Part shown: one piece after another, positions 6,920 through 14,430 of the stretch
How positions within the stretch are numbered: position 1 is the stretch's first letter
Layout: every line of letters starts with the position of its first letter
From: CALFCX01 sp964603025
Lineage (GTDB): Bacteria; Margulisbacteria; WOR-1; JAKLHX01
Reading direction: 5' to 3'
Length of the DNA stretch: 23,275 nt
Assembly (NCBI GenBank): GCA_964603025.1
Contig: CAZRTO010000018.1
Location: 1-23,275 of the forward strand
The notes under the pieces: model-generated
What the model was told of the DNA's origin: nothing
The model's database searches: none
What the model saw: only the letters and a program-made list of their open reading frames with translations
Made by a program: the position numbers and the translations under genes

Positions 6920-7173
6920 GCCGCTTTTCTTTAATCGTAAAGAAAAGCGGCTGAAAAGAAAGCTCGCGGGGGCTTTCGCCCCCAGCTCCCCTGCAATATT
7001 AGTCGAAGCAAATAGGATGATAGCTCCTTATCCGCGCGTCTTGTTTGACGAGCAGACGCCAAGCACAGTGCAGGCGGATTGCGAGGAGTTACGCGCGGCG
7101 GGGTCCTTAGGGGCTCGCCCCTAAGCGGCTTTCTTTTCTGTCCACTTTTCTTTTCCGCAAAAGAAAAGTGGAC
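6920..7173. repeat. Structured non-coding element with terminal inverted repeats and four hairpins
   Basis: This fills most of the 363-base gap between ruvC and rluD. From left to right there is a 13-bp stem (6920-6932 with 6939-6951), a GGGGGC/GCCCCC stem (6968-6983), about 120 bases of moderate GC, a 9-bp stem CTTAGGGGC/GCCCCTAAG (7106-7125), and a 15-bp perfect stem (7140-7154 with 7159-7173). The two outer hairpins share the core TTTTCTTT/AAAGAAAA. The sequence just inside the left hairpin (GAAAAGAAAGC) recurs inverted just inside the right one (GCTTTCTTTTC), giving imperfect terminal inverted repeats of about 25 bp. It contains no convincing gene. A MITE-like mobile element or a structured RNA are both possible. 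The remaining 7174-7261 shows nothing recognisable. Confidence 0.65.
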
Positions 7174-7261
7174 GAAAGACTATAGATGCAGAAAAGATAA
7201 AGAGGCGGGAGCGGAATAGACTCTGAATAAGAAAAGGTGCGAAGAGAAAACCCGGGAGCGG

Positions 7262-8179
7262 TTAAAACTCCTTCTCCCTGACAAACTCCATATACTCCCC
7301 GGTAACGGGATGGAAGAAACCGAGCGCATAGCTGTGCAGCGCCATGAAGGGCGACTTGTCCTTCTTATGCCCGTAAACCTTGTCCCCTACTATCGGATGC
7401 CCCATATATGCCATGTGCACCCTGATCTGATGCGTGCGGCCCGTGTCAAGCTTTATCTCGAGCAGCGTTTTGTCGTTCTGCCTTTTCACTACTTTGTAAT
7501 GAGTGACGGCGCTCCGCGCCTTTGACCTGCGCGGCTTCCTATGATTGTGTGTTCTAAGGCTCTCCGGATCCGCCTTTATTACCGCCATTTTTTTTCTGTC
7601 CGACTGGCTGCGGCCTATCGGGGCGTCTATTGTCCCGGCATCATTTTTTATGCTGCCGTGCACAAGCGCGAGATATTTTTTCACGACCTTTCTGTCCTTG
7701 AACTGCCCGGAAAGGTTTCGGTGAGCGGCGTCCGTTTTGGCCACGACCAGGAGTCCCGAGGTCTCTTTGTCGAGCCTGTGTACTATGCCGGGGCGCTCTT
7801 CCCCTCCTATCCCCGAAAGGTCCGTGCAATGGCTGAGCAAAGCGTTCACAAGAGTACCCGTCCTGTTGCCGTGCGCCGGATGCACGACCATTCCTGCGGG
7901 CTTGTTTATGACGATCAGGTCCTTATCTTCGTAGACAATATCAAGCGGGATATCCTCCGCCTGCGAATAAGTCTTTTTTATCTCGGGCATCTCTACCGAA
8001 ACCGTGTCTTCATGGGCGAGCACCCTTGCGACTTTAAGGCACGGCGCTCCATTGATGCCGACCTTTCCGGCTTTTACTATTTTTTGTATAAGCGACCGGC
8101 TCATCCCCGGCAGTTTGTTGGCAAGGAACTGGTCAAGACGATAGTGTTCGTATTCTTTGGGTACGGAGAATGTCCTCAT
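7262..8179 (-). CDS. rluD: RluA/RluD-family 23S rRNA pseudouridine synthase
   Basis: A 305-residue enzyme that isomerises uridine to pseudouridine in RNA, in this family usually in 23S rRNA helix 69. The N-terminal S4 RNA-binding domain (RLDQFLANKLPGMSRSLIQK) is followed by the catalytic domain with INKPAGMVVHP, the HRLDKETSG motif (catalytic D137), and the C-terminal RTHQIRVHMAYMGHPIVGD. Length and motifs are complete. An RluC or RluA specificity cannot be excluded from sequence. A basic insertion near residues 205-225 (rich in Arg, Lys and His) sits before the last core strand. The gene is alone on its strand and has a leaderless-type promoter. Confidence 0.93.
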   Translation of the reverse strand: MRTFSVPKEYEHYRLDQFLANKLPGMSRSLIQKIVKAGKVGINGAPCLKVARVLAHEDTVSVEMPEIKKTYSQAEDIPLDIVYEDKDLIVINKPAGMVVHPAHGNRTGTLVNALLSHCTDLSGIGGEERPGIVHRLDKETSGLLVVAKTDAAHRNLSGQFKDRKVVKKYLALVHGSIKNDAGTIDAPIGRSQSDRKKMAVIKADPESLRTHNHRKPRRSKARSAVTHYKVVKRQNDKTLLEIKLDTGRTHQIRVHMAYMGHPIVGDKVYGHKKDKSPFMALHSYALGFFHPVTGEYMEFVREKEF

Positions 8180-8191
8180 ACTATAATTCTA
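8180..8191 (-). promoter_or_regulatory. Leaderless-type promoter of rluD
   Basis: On the minus strand TAGAAT (8191 to 8186) is followed by six bases and the rluD ATG. No Shine-Dalgarno precedes the start. Confidence 0.5.
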
Positions 8192-8223
8192 CATTGAAAA
8201 ACACTCTATGCGAGCGCAAATAT

Positions 8224-8283
8224 TTGCCAGTCGTGATCCTTTTAAGGTATAATTTAACCGTAGATCAATATTTTTGGAGGTGA
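8224..8283 (+). promoter_or_regulatory. Promoter and ribosome-binding site of the 27-codon basic ORF
   Basis: TTGCCA (8224-8229) and a perfect TATAAT (8248-8253) are separated by 18 bp. A leader of about 27 bases ends in GGAGGTGA (8276-8283), ideally placed before the ATG at 8287. Unlike the leaderless starts nearby, this gene carries a textbook Shine-Dalgarno. Confidence 0.7.
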
Positions 8284-8286
8284 CCG

Positions 8287-8370
8287 ATGCGTCAGAGAGA
8301 AAAAGAGATCAAAAGAAGAAGAAAAAGAAGAAAAGAAGCACTGAAGAAGAGAAGAAGACTGAAAAGATAG
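8287..8370 (+). CDS. Very basic 27-residue micro-protein, possibly ribosome-associated
   Basis: The ORF encodes 27 residues, of which 20 are Arg or Lys. It starts MRQREKEIKRRR and ends LKKRRRLKR, with no cysteine, aromatic residue or proline. It has its own consensus promoter and an optimal Shine-Dalgarno, which argues strongly that it is translated. The composition recalls short Arg/Lys-rich ribosomal proteins such as bTHX or the bacterial AURKAIP1/COX24 (mS38-like) family, and I favour a ribosome-bound role. This is inference from composition and I do not recognise a diagnostic motif. It is monocistronic, divergent from rluD, and followed by a polypurine inverted repeat. Confidence 0.6.
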   Translation: MRQREKEIKRRRKRRKEALKKRRRLKR

Positions 8371-8436
8371 GGATGAAGGATGATGGATGAAGAGGGAAAA
8401 TACAAATCTCCGATCTTCATCCTTTATTCTTCATCC
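8371..8436. repeat. Imperfect polypurine/polypyrimidine inverted repeat
   Basis: Two 23-base arms (8371-8393 and 8414-8436), built from GGATGAAG-like units, pair at 20 of 23 positions around a 20-base loop. The right arm covers the stop codon of the convergent glcD-like gene, and the left arm begins right after the stop of the basic micro-ORF. It may act as a bidirectional terminator-like hairpin, although neither strand shows a strong T-run. Alternatively it is a dispersed palindrome. Confidence 0.55.
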
Positions 8437-9867
8437 GTCATCCTGTCCCAATAGTTCTTTCGGAAAAATATTATCCCTGCCAAGTATCCCCTCGGGATCC
8501 AGCGCTTTTTTGACCCTGACCATCTCCCTGATGCCATCTTCGCCGTACATCTCACGCAAAAACGCGTGCTTGAGCTTGCCTATACCGTGCTCGGCCGAGA
8601 CGGTGCCTCCCAAAGAAACAGCTTTTTTTGCAAAACGCAGGTATATATCCTTGGCTGCATCTCTTTCTTTCTCGCTTCGTGGCAGAATGTTGGCATGAAG
8701 ATGGCAGTCCCCAATATGTCCGAATATCAGATAGTCCATGCCGGATGATGACAGCTCCTTCTCATAAAAAGAAAACATCTCTCTGAACTTTTCAAAAGGC
8801 ACGGCAATATCGGTCCCAACCTTGGCGATCCCTCTTGATCTGACTATCTCATTCACTATGACCGGCAGCTCGTGGCGTATCTTTTTGAACTCAAGCTCCT
8901 TTTCCGGCTCCGTAGCTCCCCACACGTTCTCGATATTAACACCGTATTTTTCAAGGAGGCTGGCCCATTTATCCATAAAGCCGCGCTCATTTTCCTCGGT
9001 GATCTCTTCCTCAAAGAATATGGCCGCCTCCTTGCCGGCGGGTATGCGGGGGAATCTGTCACGAAGCATCGTCAGTGAGTTGCCGTCGAAATATTCTATG
9101 GCAAGGGCACCCGAAAGCCTCGCCTCCGCCACAAAATCCAGAGCACTCCTGTTACTTTCAAAAAAAGCAAAAGCCGCGAACACATATCCCGGAACGGGCA
9201 ACAACTTAAGACTCGCTTCGATCACAACTCCCAGTGTCCCCTCGCTCCCGATAAAAAGATCTATCAAGTCCATTCCCGGCTTCGAATAATACCCCGCCGC
9301 GTTCTTGATATTTGGCATTTGTATATTTGGGATTTGAATTTTGTTTAGGGCTTCTATCGTTTGTCCCTTCGCCAAATATTTTCCCCTCGGGATATCTATG
9401 ATCTCTCCGTTTGCCAGCACGACCTTAATGCTGTCGACATATTTGCGCGTGGATCCGTACTTGAACGACCGCGAGCCGGAAGCGTTGGTGGAAATATTGC
9501 CTCCGATGGACGCGTCCCATTCTGTCGCGTCGGGAGGATAAAAATAACCTGTCGAGGCGGCCGCTTCGTGAATTTTTGTTATTGATACTCCGGCCTGCAC
9601 TGTCATGCGACCGGGAGAAACCTCAAGTATCCTGTCCAGCTTTTCCAGGGAAAGGACGATCCCCCCAAAAGGAAGGCGCCCTCCGGTCACTCCCGTCCCA
9701 GCACCGGAAACCGTTACGGGGGTCTTTTTGGAAGATGCGTCTTTTAGGATGGCTGAGACTTCCTCATAGGACTCGGGAATGAACACCCTGTCACACCCGG
9801 CTCCCAAGAGGCCGGATTCATCGTGCAGATAAGCTTCGATCACGTCTTTGTCGGTCTTTACTATCAT
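8431..9867 (-). CDS. glcD: GlcD-type FAD-linked oxidase (glycolate/D-lactate dehydrogenase family)
   Basis: A 478-residue flavoprotein. The N-terminal FAD-binding PCMH domain contains TVSGAGTGVTGGRLPFGG, YPPDATEWDASIGGNISTNASG and GSEGTLGVVIEASLKLL. The C-terminal FAD-oxidase domain carries FGHIGDCHLHANI and SAEHGIGKLK, the metal- and substrate-site histidine motifs. Members oxidise 2-hydroxy acids such as glycolate or D-lactate, often with GlcE/GlcF or an iron-sulfur partner. No partner gene is adjacent, so the substrate is unassigned. Around residues 178-188 there is a short AT-rich 15-bp tandem duplication encoding IPNIQ-MPNIK. The start ATG at 9867 lies six bases from a TAAAAT -10. Confidence 0.9.
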   Translation of the reverse strand: MIVKTDKDVIEAYLHDESGLLGAGCDRVFIPESYEEVSAILKDASSKKTPVTVSGAGTGVTGGRLPFGGIVLSLEKLDRILEVSPGRMTVQAGVSITKIHEAAASTGYFYPPDATEWDASIGGNISTNASGSRSFKYGSTRKYVDSIKVVLANGEIIDIPRGKYLAKGQTIEALNKIQIPNIQMPNIKNAAGYYSKPGMDLIDLFIGSEGTLGVVIEASLKLLPVPGYVFAAFAFFESNRSALDFVAEARLSGALAIEYFDGNSLTMLRDRFPRIPAGKEAAIFFEEEITEENERGFMDKWASLLEKYGVNIENVWGATEPEKELEFKKIRHELPVIVNEIVRSRGIAKVGTDIAVPFEKFREMFSFYEKELSSSGMDYLIFGHIGDCHLHANILPRSEKERDAAKDIYLRFAKKAVSLGGTVSAEHGIGKLKHAFLREMYGEDGIREMVRVKKALDPEGILGRDNIFPKELLGQDDG

Positions 9868-9879
9868 GTGATAATTTTA
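9868..9879 (-). promoter_or_regulatory. Leaderless-type promoter of the glcD-like gene
   Basis: On the minus strand TAAAAT (9879 to 9874), six bases, then ATG. There is no Shine-Dalgarno. The -10 starts right after the stop codon region of the upstream metallopeptidase-like gene, so the two genes are probably separate transcription units. Confidence 0.5.
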
Positions 9880-10707
9880 TCACTGATCGCCAAAAACCTC
9901 GTTGCGCATGAACTCATATGCTTTTATCAGGGACGGATCGCCTTTTTCCTGGTAAGCTTTTTCGGCGATCTTCTTAAATGCCTTGTTCTTGTTATAGAAC
10001 CATTCATACGACCAGGCGAATTTCTCAAGCGGGTTCTTGTCCCACGGCGCGTCGGTCTTTCTGGGCAGATCAATGAGTATCTCTCCGAACACGTCCTGCT
10101 CTTTGGAAAGCGAGTTCAGGCTGAACCTGTCCCATACAGTGTCCCATTTTTCTTTAGGAACATCCACCGGTTTTACCCCGAACTGGTAAAGCCTGTTGTC
10201 GTTGAAAAAAACCTTTCTCATTTCCGTCATGCTCCAGCCGGTATCCTGAATGAATTCCATGAACCTCGCGAATGAAACGTTGAAATGGTTGACCGCATGT
10301 CCGATCTCATGTATCAGGACCTCCGGGATCTCTTCGGGCGGAAGGTCGTCAAACAGATATATGCGTTTTTGTTCAGCAACATAGGCCCCGCCGGCATGGA
10401 TCAGGGCGTTCTTGAGCAGCCTGACCCTGACCGATTTGTTCTTTACTATCTCCCTGACGCCGATAAGATGTTTTTTCTTTTTTTTCTTGAGGTCGTTCAG
10501 CACTTTTTCTATTACCAGGAGTTCGGCCCTTGAAAACCGCACGTCGCTGTCCAGGACCTGTACTCCGAACTCGCGGAATATCCTGCCGCGGTCGGCAAGC
10601 CCCTCGACCCTGTGCCCGGGCTGCTTTTGTCCGGGCATCCCCACCTTAAAGGACAGGGCCGCCGAAGCCGGATTCGCTCCATATGCGCCTACTGATGAAA
10701 TAGACAT
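9880..10707 (-). CDS. Putative zinc metallopeptidase-like protein (HEIGH motif)
   Basis: A 275-residue protein with EVLIHEIGHAVNHF, a classical HExxH zinc-binding and catalytic motif (H133, E134, H137). A later glutamate in FAWSYEWFYN (about E235) is a reasonable third ligand, as in gluzincin folds such as the anthrax-lethal-factor-like (ATLF) domain. The N-terminal 45 residues are low in charge and Gly/Ala/Ser-rich, but without a hydrophobic signal peptide. A lysine run (KKKKKK, residues 74-79) sits before the core. The start has GGGAG seven bases upstream. It lies downstream of argB with a 56-base gap and could share its transcript. Substrate and role unknown; I do not recognise a close family. 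Confidence 0.65.
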   Translation of the reverse strand: MSISSVGAYGANPASAALSFKVGMPGQKQPGHRVEGLADRGRIFREFGVQVLDSDVRFSRAELLVIEKVLNDLKKKKKKHLIGVREIVKNKSVRVRLLKNALIHAGGAYVAEQKRIYLFDDLPPEEIPEVLIHEIGHAVNHFNVSFARFMEFIQDTGWSMTEMRKVFFNDNRLYQFGVKPVDVPKEKWDTVWDRFSLNSLSKEQDVFGEILIDLPRKTDAPWDKNPLEKFAWSYEWFYNKNKAFKKIAEKAYQEKGDPSLIKAYEFMRNEVFGDQ

Positions 10708-10763
10708 ATATATGCTCCCGTTACAGATAAATATCGTGGATCATGAGGAAAAACTTGCGGAGG

Positions 10764-11627
10764 TTATCTTTCGACCATCGTGCCGATACCGATATCAGTG
10801 AAAAGCTCGAGCAAAATAGCATGCGGTACGCGCCCGTCTATTATGTGGACCTTTTCAACCCCTTCCTTGAGCGCTTTTAGAGCACAGCGCACTTTGGGGA
10901 TCATGCCGCCGGTTATTATGCCGTTTCTTATGAGCCGGCGCACCTTCGAAGCGTTGATCGCTGAGATCAGCCTGTCACGCTTATCAAAGACACCTCTCAC
11001 ATTTGTGATGAGGATGAGCTTGGCGGCTCCGAGCGCAGAAGCTATCTCGGAAGCCACTATATCCGCGTTGATATTATAAGTCCTGTTCTTGCCGTCAACG
11101 CCAACTGATGAAATTACGGGGATCCTGCCGCCGGAGATCACAGCCTTGAGCTGTTTTACATCAACACTCGCCACATCCCCCACAAAACCCAGGTCTATCT
11201 TCTGTTTGTTGCGCACGATAAGTCTTTTCCTTGCCCTGATCACCCGGCCCTTTTTACCGGAAAAACCTCTGGCCATTCGGCCGCCTTTGTTTATCAGGGA
11301 TACAAGACCGGAATTCACCCTTGCCAGAACTGTCTCCACCACCTGCATGGTCTCCGCGTCGGTGACCCTCAGCCCTTCAAGGAATTTTGTCTCGATCTTC
11401 CGCCTCTTCAGCTCTTTGTTTATCTCGGGCCCGCCGCCGTGGACCAGTACGGGATTCATCCCGACATATCTAAGCAGGGTCACCGCCTCTACGACACGGG
11501 CTTTGAGCTTGCGGTCGACCATCGCGTTCCCGCCGTATTTTATGACAATGGTCTTGCCGTAGAACTTCCGCAGGTACGGCAAAGCCTCCATTACGGTCTC
11601 GGCCCTTTTTATGAGAGCGTCGAACAT
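10764..11627 (-). CDS. argB: ArgB N-acetylglutamate kinase
   Basis: A 287-residue amino-acid kinase that phosphorylates N-acetylglutamate, the second step of arginine synthesis. Motifs are IKYGGNAM near residue 30, LVHGGGPEIN near 62, the NINADIVASEIASAL substrate segment, and ITNVRGVFDK. The N-terminal helix ahead of the core (MFDALIKRAETVMEALPYLR) resembles that of hexameric, arginine-inhibited enzymes, so feedback control here is likely (inference). It follows argJ with a one-base gap and is the last arginine gene of the cluster. Confidence 0.97.
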   Translation of the reverse strand: MFDALIKRAETVMEALPYLRKFYGKTIVIKYGGNAMVDRKLKARVVEAVTLLRYVGMNPVLVHGGGPEINKELKRRKIETKFLEGLRVTDAETMQVVETVLARVNSGLVSLINKGGRMARGFSGKKGRVIRARKRLIVRNKQKIDLGFVGDVASVDVKQLKAVISGGRIPVISSVGVDGKNRTYNINADIVASEIASALGAAKLILITNVRGVFDKRDRLISAINASKVRRLIRNGIITGGMIPKVRCALKALKEGVEKVHIIDGRVPHAILLELFTDIGIGTMVER

Positions 11628-11628
11628 G

Positions 11629-12837
11629 TTAAGTATGGTACCTCGCGTTTATATCCACGTATTTTTCAGTCATATCGCATCCCCAGGCGTTCGCGCTGCA
11701 AGATCCCCGTTTAAGGTCAACCAAAATATCCACGGTATCCTTCTTCATCAGGTTGGAAGCCGCTTTTGCGTCGAATTTGACCGGCATACCGTTCTTTACA
11801 AGCAGCATATCGCCGATCCTTACGTCTATCCTGTCCGGGTCCAGGTCCGCGCCGGAGTATCCGGCAGCCGCCAGCACCCTGCCGATATTCGGGTCTGCAC
11901 CGTATACAGCGCATTTTACAAGGCTTGAGCCGGCGATCGCTTTTGCCGCGAGCCGCGCGTCCTTTACTGTTTTTGCCCCGCTCACCTCCACCTGGAGAAC
12001 GCGGGTCGCGCCCTCCCCATCCCTGACGATCTCTACGGCAAGGCGCCGGCAAACATATGTAAGAGCTTCCAGGAATCTGCTGTAAGACATCCCGGGCATT
12101 ACGGATGAAGACTGCCCGTTGGCCAGCGCGAGAACACAATCATTTGTGCTTGAATCGTTGTCCACGGTTATCATATTGAAAGAATCCTGCACGGCCTGGG
12201 ACAGCGCCTTGCGAAGCAGAGCGGGCTTGATGCACGCGTCGGTAGTTATGACTCCTATCATCGTGGCCATATTTGGGCATATCATACCGGAACCCTTGGC
12301 CATCCCCCCGATCGTGACCGGTTCTCCTTTGCCCAGGGACACTCTTACGGCTATCTCTTTCTTTTTGAGGTCCGTAGTAAGTATGGCTTCCGCGGCGGAA
12401 CATGAACGTTCCTTCCTGAGCATTCTTGACGCCGCCCATATGCCGCCGAGCACTTTTTGCATAGGCATGGGAACCCCGATTATTCCGGTGGACGCCACAA
12501 GGACCTGCTCCGGCTTTATTCTCAGAGCAGACGCGGTCTCTTTTGCCATAAGCACGGCATCCGACATCCCCTGTTTACCGGTACACGCATTCGCGTTGCC
12601 GGAGTTTATAACTACAGCCTGAGCCGACCCGGACCTCAACGTTTTTTGGGACAATATCACAGGGGCCGCTTTCACCTTGTTCTTTGTGAACACCCCTGCC
12701 GCCGTGGCAAGCGATGTGGAATATACCAGGGCCAGGTCCTTTTTCTTGGATCTTTTTACGCCGCTTTCAACGCCGGCCGCCAGGAACCCCTGAGGCGCGC
12801 ATACCCCGCCGTCCACTGTGTTGAGATTTTTCTTCAT
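11629..12837 (-). CDS. argJ: ArgJ glutamate N-acetyltransferase / ornithine acetyltransferase
   Basis: A 402-residue enzyme that recycles the acetyl group from N-acetylornithine to glutamate. If bifunctional, it also makes N-acetylglutamate from acetyl-CoA. The precursor self-cleaves before the catalytic threonine: here KGSGMICPNMATM places the cut between A191 and T192. Other signatures are VINSGNANACTG and TVDNDSSTNDCVLALANG. The start overlaps the argC stop as ATGA, implying coupled translation. With argJ present, a separate argE deacetylase is not required; argD, argF, argG and argH are not in the window. Confidence 0.97.
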   Translation of the reverse strand: MKKNLNTVDGGVCAPQGFLAAGVESGVKRSKKKDLALVYSTSLATAAGVFTKNKVKAAPVILSQKTLRSGSAQAVVINSGNANACTGKQGMSDAVLMAKETASALRIKPEQVLVASTGIIGVPMPMQKVLGGIWAASRMLRKERSCSAAEAILTTDLKKKEIAVRVSLGKGEPVTIGGMAKGSGMICPNMATMIGVITTDACIKPALLRKALSQAVQDSFNMITVDNDSSTNDCVLALANGQSSSVMPGMSYSRFLEALTYVCRRLAVEIVRDGEGATRVLQVEVSGAKTVKDARLAAKAIAGSSLVKCAVYGADPNIGRVLAAAGYSGADLDPDRIDVRIGDMLLVKNGMPVKFDAKAASNLMKKDTVDILVDLKRGSCSANAWGCDMTEKYVDINARYHT

Positions 12838-13877
12838 GGGTAGAGAGGGCTCCCGTCAAGGCCCGTTCTTTCGTCAAGGCCGCAGATGATATTCATGTTC
12901 TGGACAGCCTGCCCTGCAGCTCCTTTGACCAGATTGTCGATGACCGACATCACAATGACCCGCCCGGAGCGTTCGTCCGCGACAACATTTATATCGCAAA
13001 AGTTCGATCCGCTCACATATTTTGTGGCGGGGAACCTGCCCTGATCAAGCACTCTTACAAAATACTTGCCTTTGTAAAAATCCCGGTAAAGCGCATGCAG
13101 CTTTGCGGTATCCGCTTTTGCCGAAAGAGTTGCATAGACCGTGGAATGTATACCTCTGTTCATAGGTATGAGATGAGGGACGAACGTGGTCGTTATCTTT
13201 TTGCCGGAAACTTCACCCAGCACCTGGTCTATCTCCGGATTATGCCGGTGAGAAGCCACCGCATAGGCTCTGAGGTTCTCGTTGCATTCAGGAAAATGCG
13301 TTATTTCTGTCAAAGCGGCCCCCGCGCCGGACACGCCGCTTTTTGCGTCGATCACAATGCTTGACGGATCGACAAGGCCGCTGCCGGCCAGCGGAGCGGA
13401 AGCAAGTATGGAAGCCGTCGGATAACAGCCCGGGTTGGCGATCAGCCTGGCTCCTTTGATCTTTTCCATGAATAATTCCGGAAGACCGTAGACGGCCTCG
13501 GCCACAAGTTCCGGGCTGGCGTGGTCTATCTTATACCACTTCTTGTATTCGTCCAGGTCCTTTATCCTGAAATCAGCGCTCACGTCTATGGCCTTTTTGC
13601 CTTTTTTGAGTATGGCCGGCACAAGCTTCATGGCCAGCCCGTTGGGCAGGGCCATTATCACCACATCCACGGCATCTATGATCGCGGTTATGTCAGGGGG
13701 CTGGCAAACCAGATCGCAGATACCTGAAAGCGAAGGACGCAGGTCCGAGAGTTTTTTCCCGGCATGGGCCTGCTCGCTCGAAACCCATACGATCTCGGCC
13801 TCCGGATGTGAGCACAATATCTGTAAAACCCCCATCCCCGCGTAACCGGCGCCACCGACCACCCCGACTTTTATCAT
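12834..13877 (-). CDS. argC: ArgC N-acetyl-gamma-glutamyl-phosphate reductase
   Basis: A 347-residue NADP-dependent reductase for the third arginine step. The N-terminal dinucleotide fold begins VGVVGGAGYAGMGVLQIL, and the catalytic cysteine is C151 in ANPGCYPTA. The conserved HRHNPEIDQ segment and the C-terminal NLVKGAAGQAVQNMN are present. The start at 13877 is preceded by AAAGGG at a suitable distance. It is the first gene of argC-argJ-argB and lies 37 bases downstream of the AMMECR1 gene, so it may be co-transcribed with it. No arginine-repressor operator was recognised. Confidence 0.97.
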   Translation of the reverse strand: MIKVGVVGGAGYAGMGVLQILCSHPEAEIVWVSSEQAHAGKKLSDLRPSLSGICDLVCQPPDITAIIDAVDVVIMALPNGLAMKLVPAILKKGKKAIDVSADFRIKDLDEYKKWYKIDHASPELVAEAVYGLPELFMEKIKGARLIANPGCYPTASILASAPLAGSGLVDPSSIVIDAKSGVSGAGAALTEITHFPECNENLRAYAVASHRHNPEIDQVLGEVSGKKITTTFVPHLIPMNRGIHSTVYATLSAKADTAKLHALYRDFYKGKYFVRVLDQGRFPATKYVSGSNFCDINVVADERSGRVIVMSVIDNLVKGAAGQAVQNMNIICGLDERTGLDGSPLYP

Positions 13878-13914
13878 CTTAGTAAACCCTTTCTAATCAG
13901 GCCGCACACGACCT

Positions 13915-14424
13915 CTAATGATACCTTTTTACCATAAATTTTGCCAGTTGCACAGGTTCTTTTTCCGATATGCCCGCTTTTTGCCTGCAAATGGCGATCT
14001 GCTGCTCCGGAGTGTCCACTCCGTCAAGGTCCGGCAGGAGAAGTCCTCGCCTTCCGCCGGCAGATACGATCACGCCGTATTTCTTTGCGTCCAGCTCTGC
14101 GATGTCGTTCACCGGTTCCGGAGCCGACAGAACGTCCACGGATATTTCAAGACTGCCGAGCTCGTCCTGGATCACCGGCATGAACCTGGGGTCCATGGTC
14201 GATGCGGATATCGCGTTCATTATTATCTCTCTGGCAACATTTTCCTGTGTCGGAGCAAAAGTGCCTATGCAGCCTCTCAGAGCTCCTTTGCTGTGAAGGG
14301 ACACAAAAACCCCCGCTTTTTGTTTCATCTCATCTATCAGGTCCGCGGGAGGATCAATGATCTTTCTTTCCCTGATGTATGTATCTATGGTCCTTCTCGC
14401 CAGCTCCACCAATGGATGTCCCAT
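13915..14424 (-). CDS. AMMECR1-domain protein (AmmeMemoRadiSam system protein A type)
   Basis: A 169-residue protein that is almost entirely one AMMECR1 domain. The hallmark LRGCIG appears as GALRGCIGTFAPTQENVA, followed by DPRFMPVIQDELGSLEISVDVLSAPEPV and the conserved GRRGLLLPDLDGVDTPEQQ. In bacteria AMMECR1 proteins are typically encoded with a Memo/LigB-type protein and a radical SAM enzyme, of unknown collective function. Here the LigB-type partner is the gene immediately upstream (six-base gap); a radical SAM partner is not visible. It lies between that gene and argC on the same strand. Confidence 0.93.
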   Translation of the reverse strand: MGHPLVELARRTIDTYIRERKIIDPPADLIDEMKQKAGVFVSLHSKGALRGCIGTFAPTQENVAREIIMNAISASTMDPRFMPVIQDELGSLEISVDVLSAPEPVNDIAELDAKKYGVIVSAGGRRGLLLPDLDGVDTPEQQIAICRQKAGISEKEPVQLAKFMVKRYH

Positions 14425-14430
14425 GTCCTA

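Noticed and set aside
6816..7124. Open frame running from opposite ruvC into the hairpin element
   Set aside because: It crosses two hairpins and the ruvC promoter, lacks a ribosome-binding site and resembles no protein.
7541..8197. 218-residue plus-strand open frame opposite rluD
   Set aside because: It is a shadow of the clear pseudouridine synthase on the minus strand, with no recognisable motif and no start signals.
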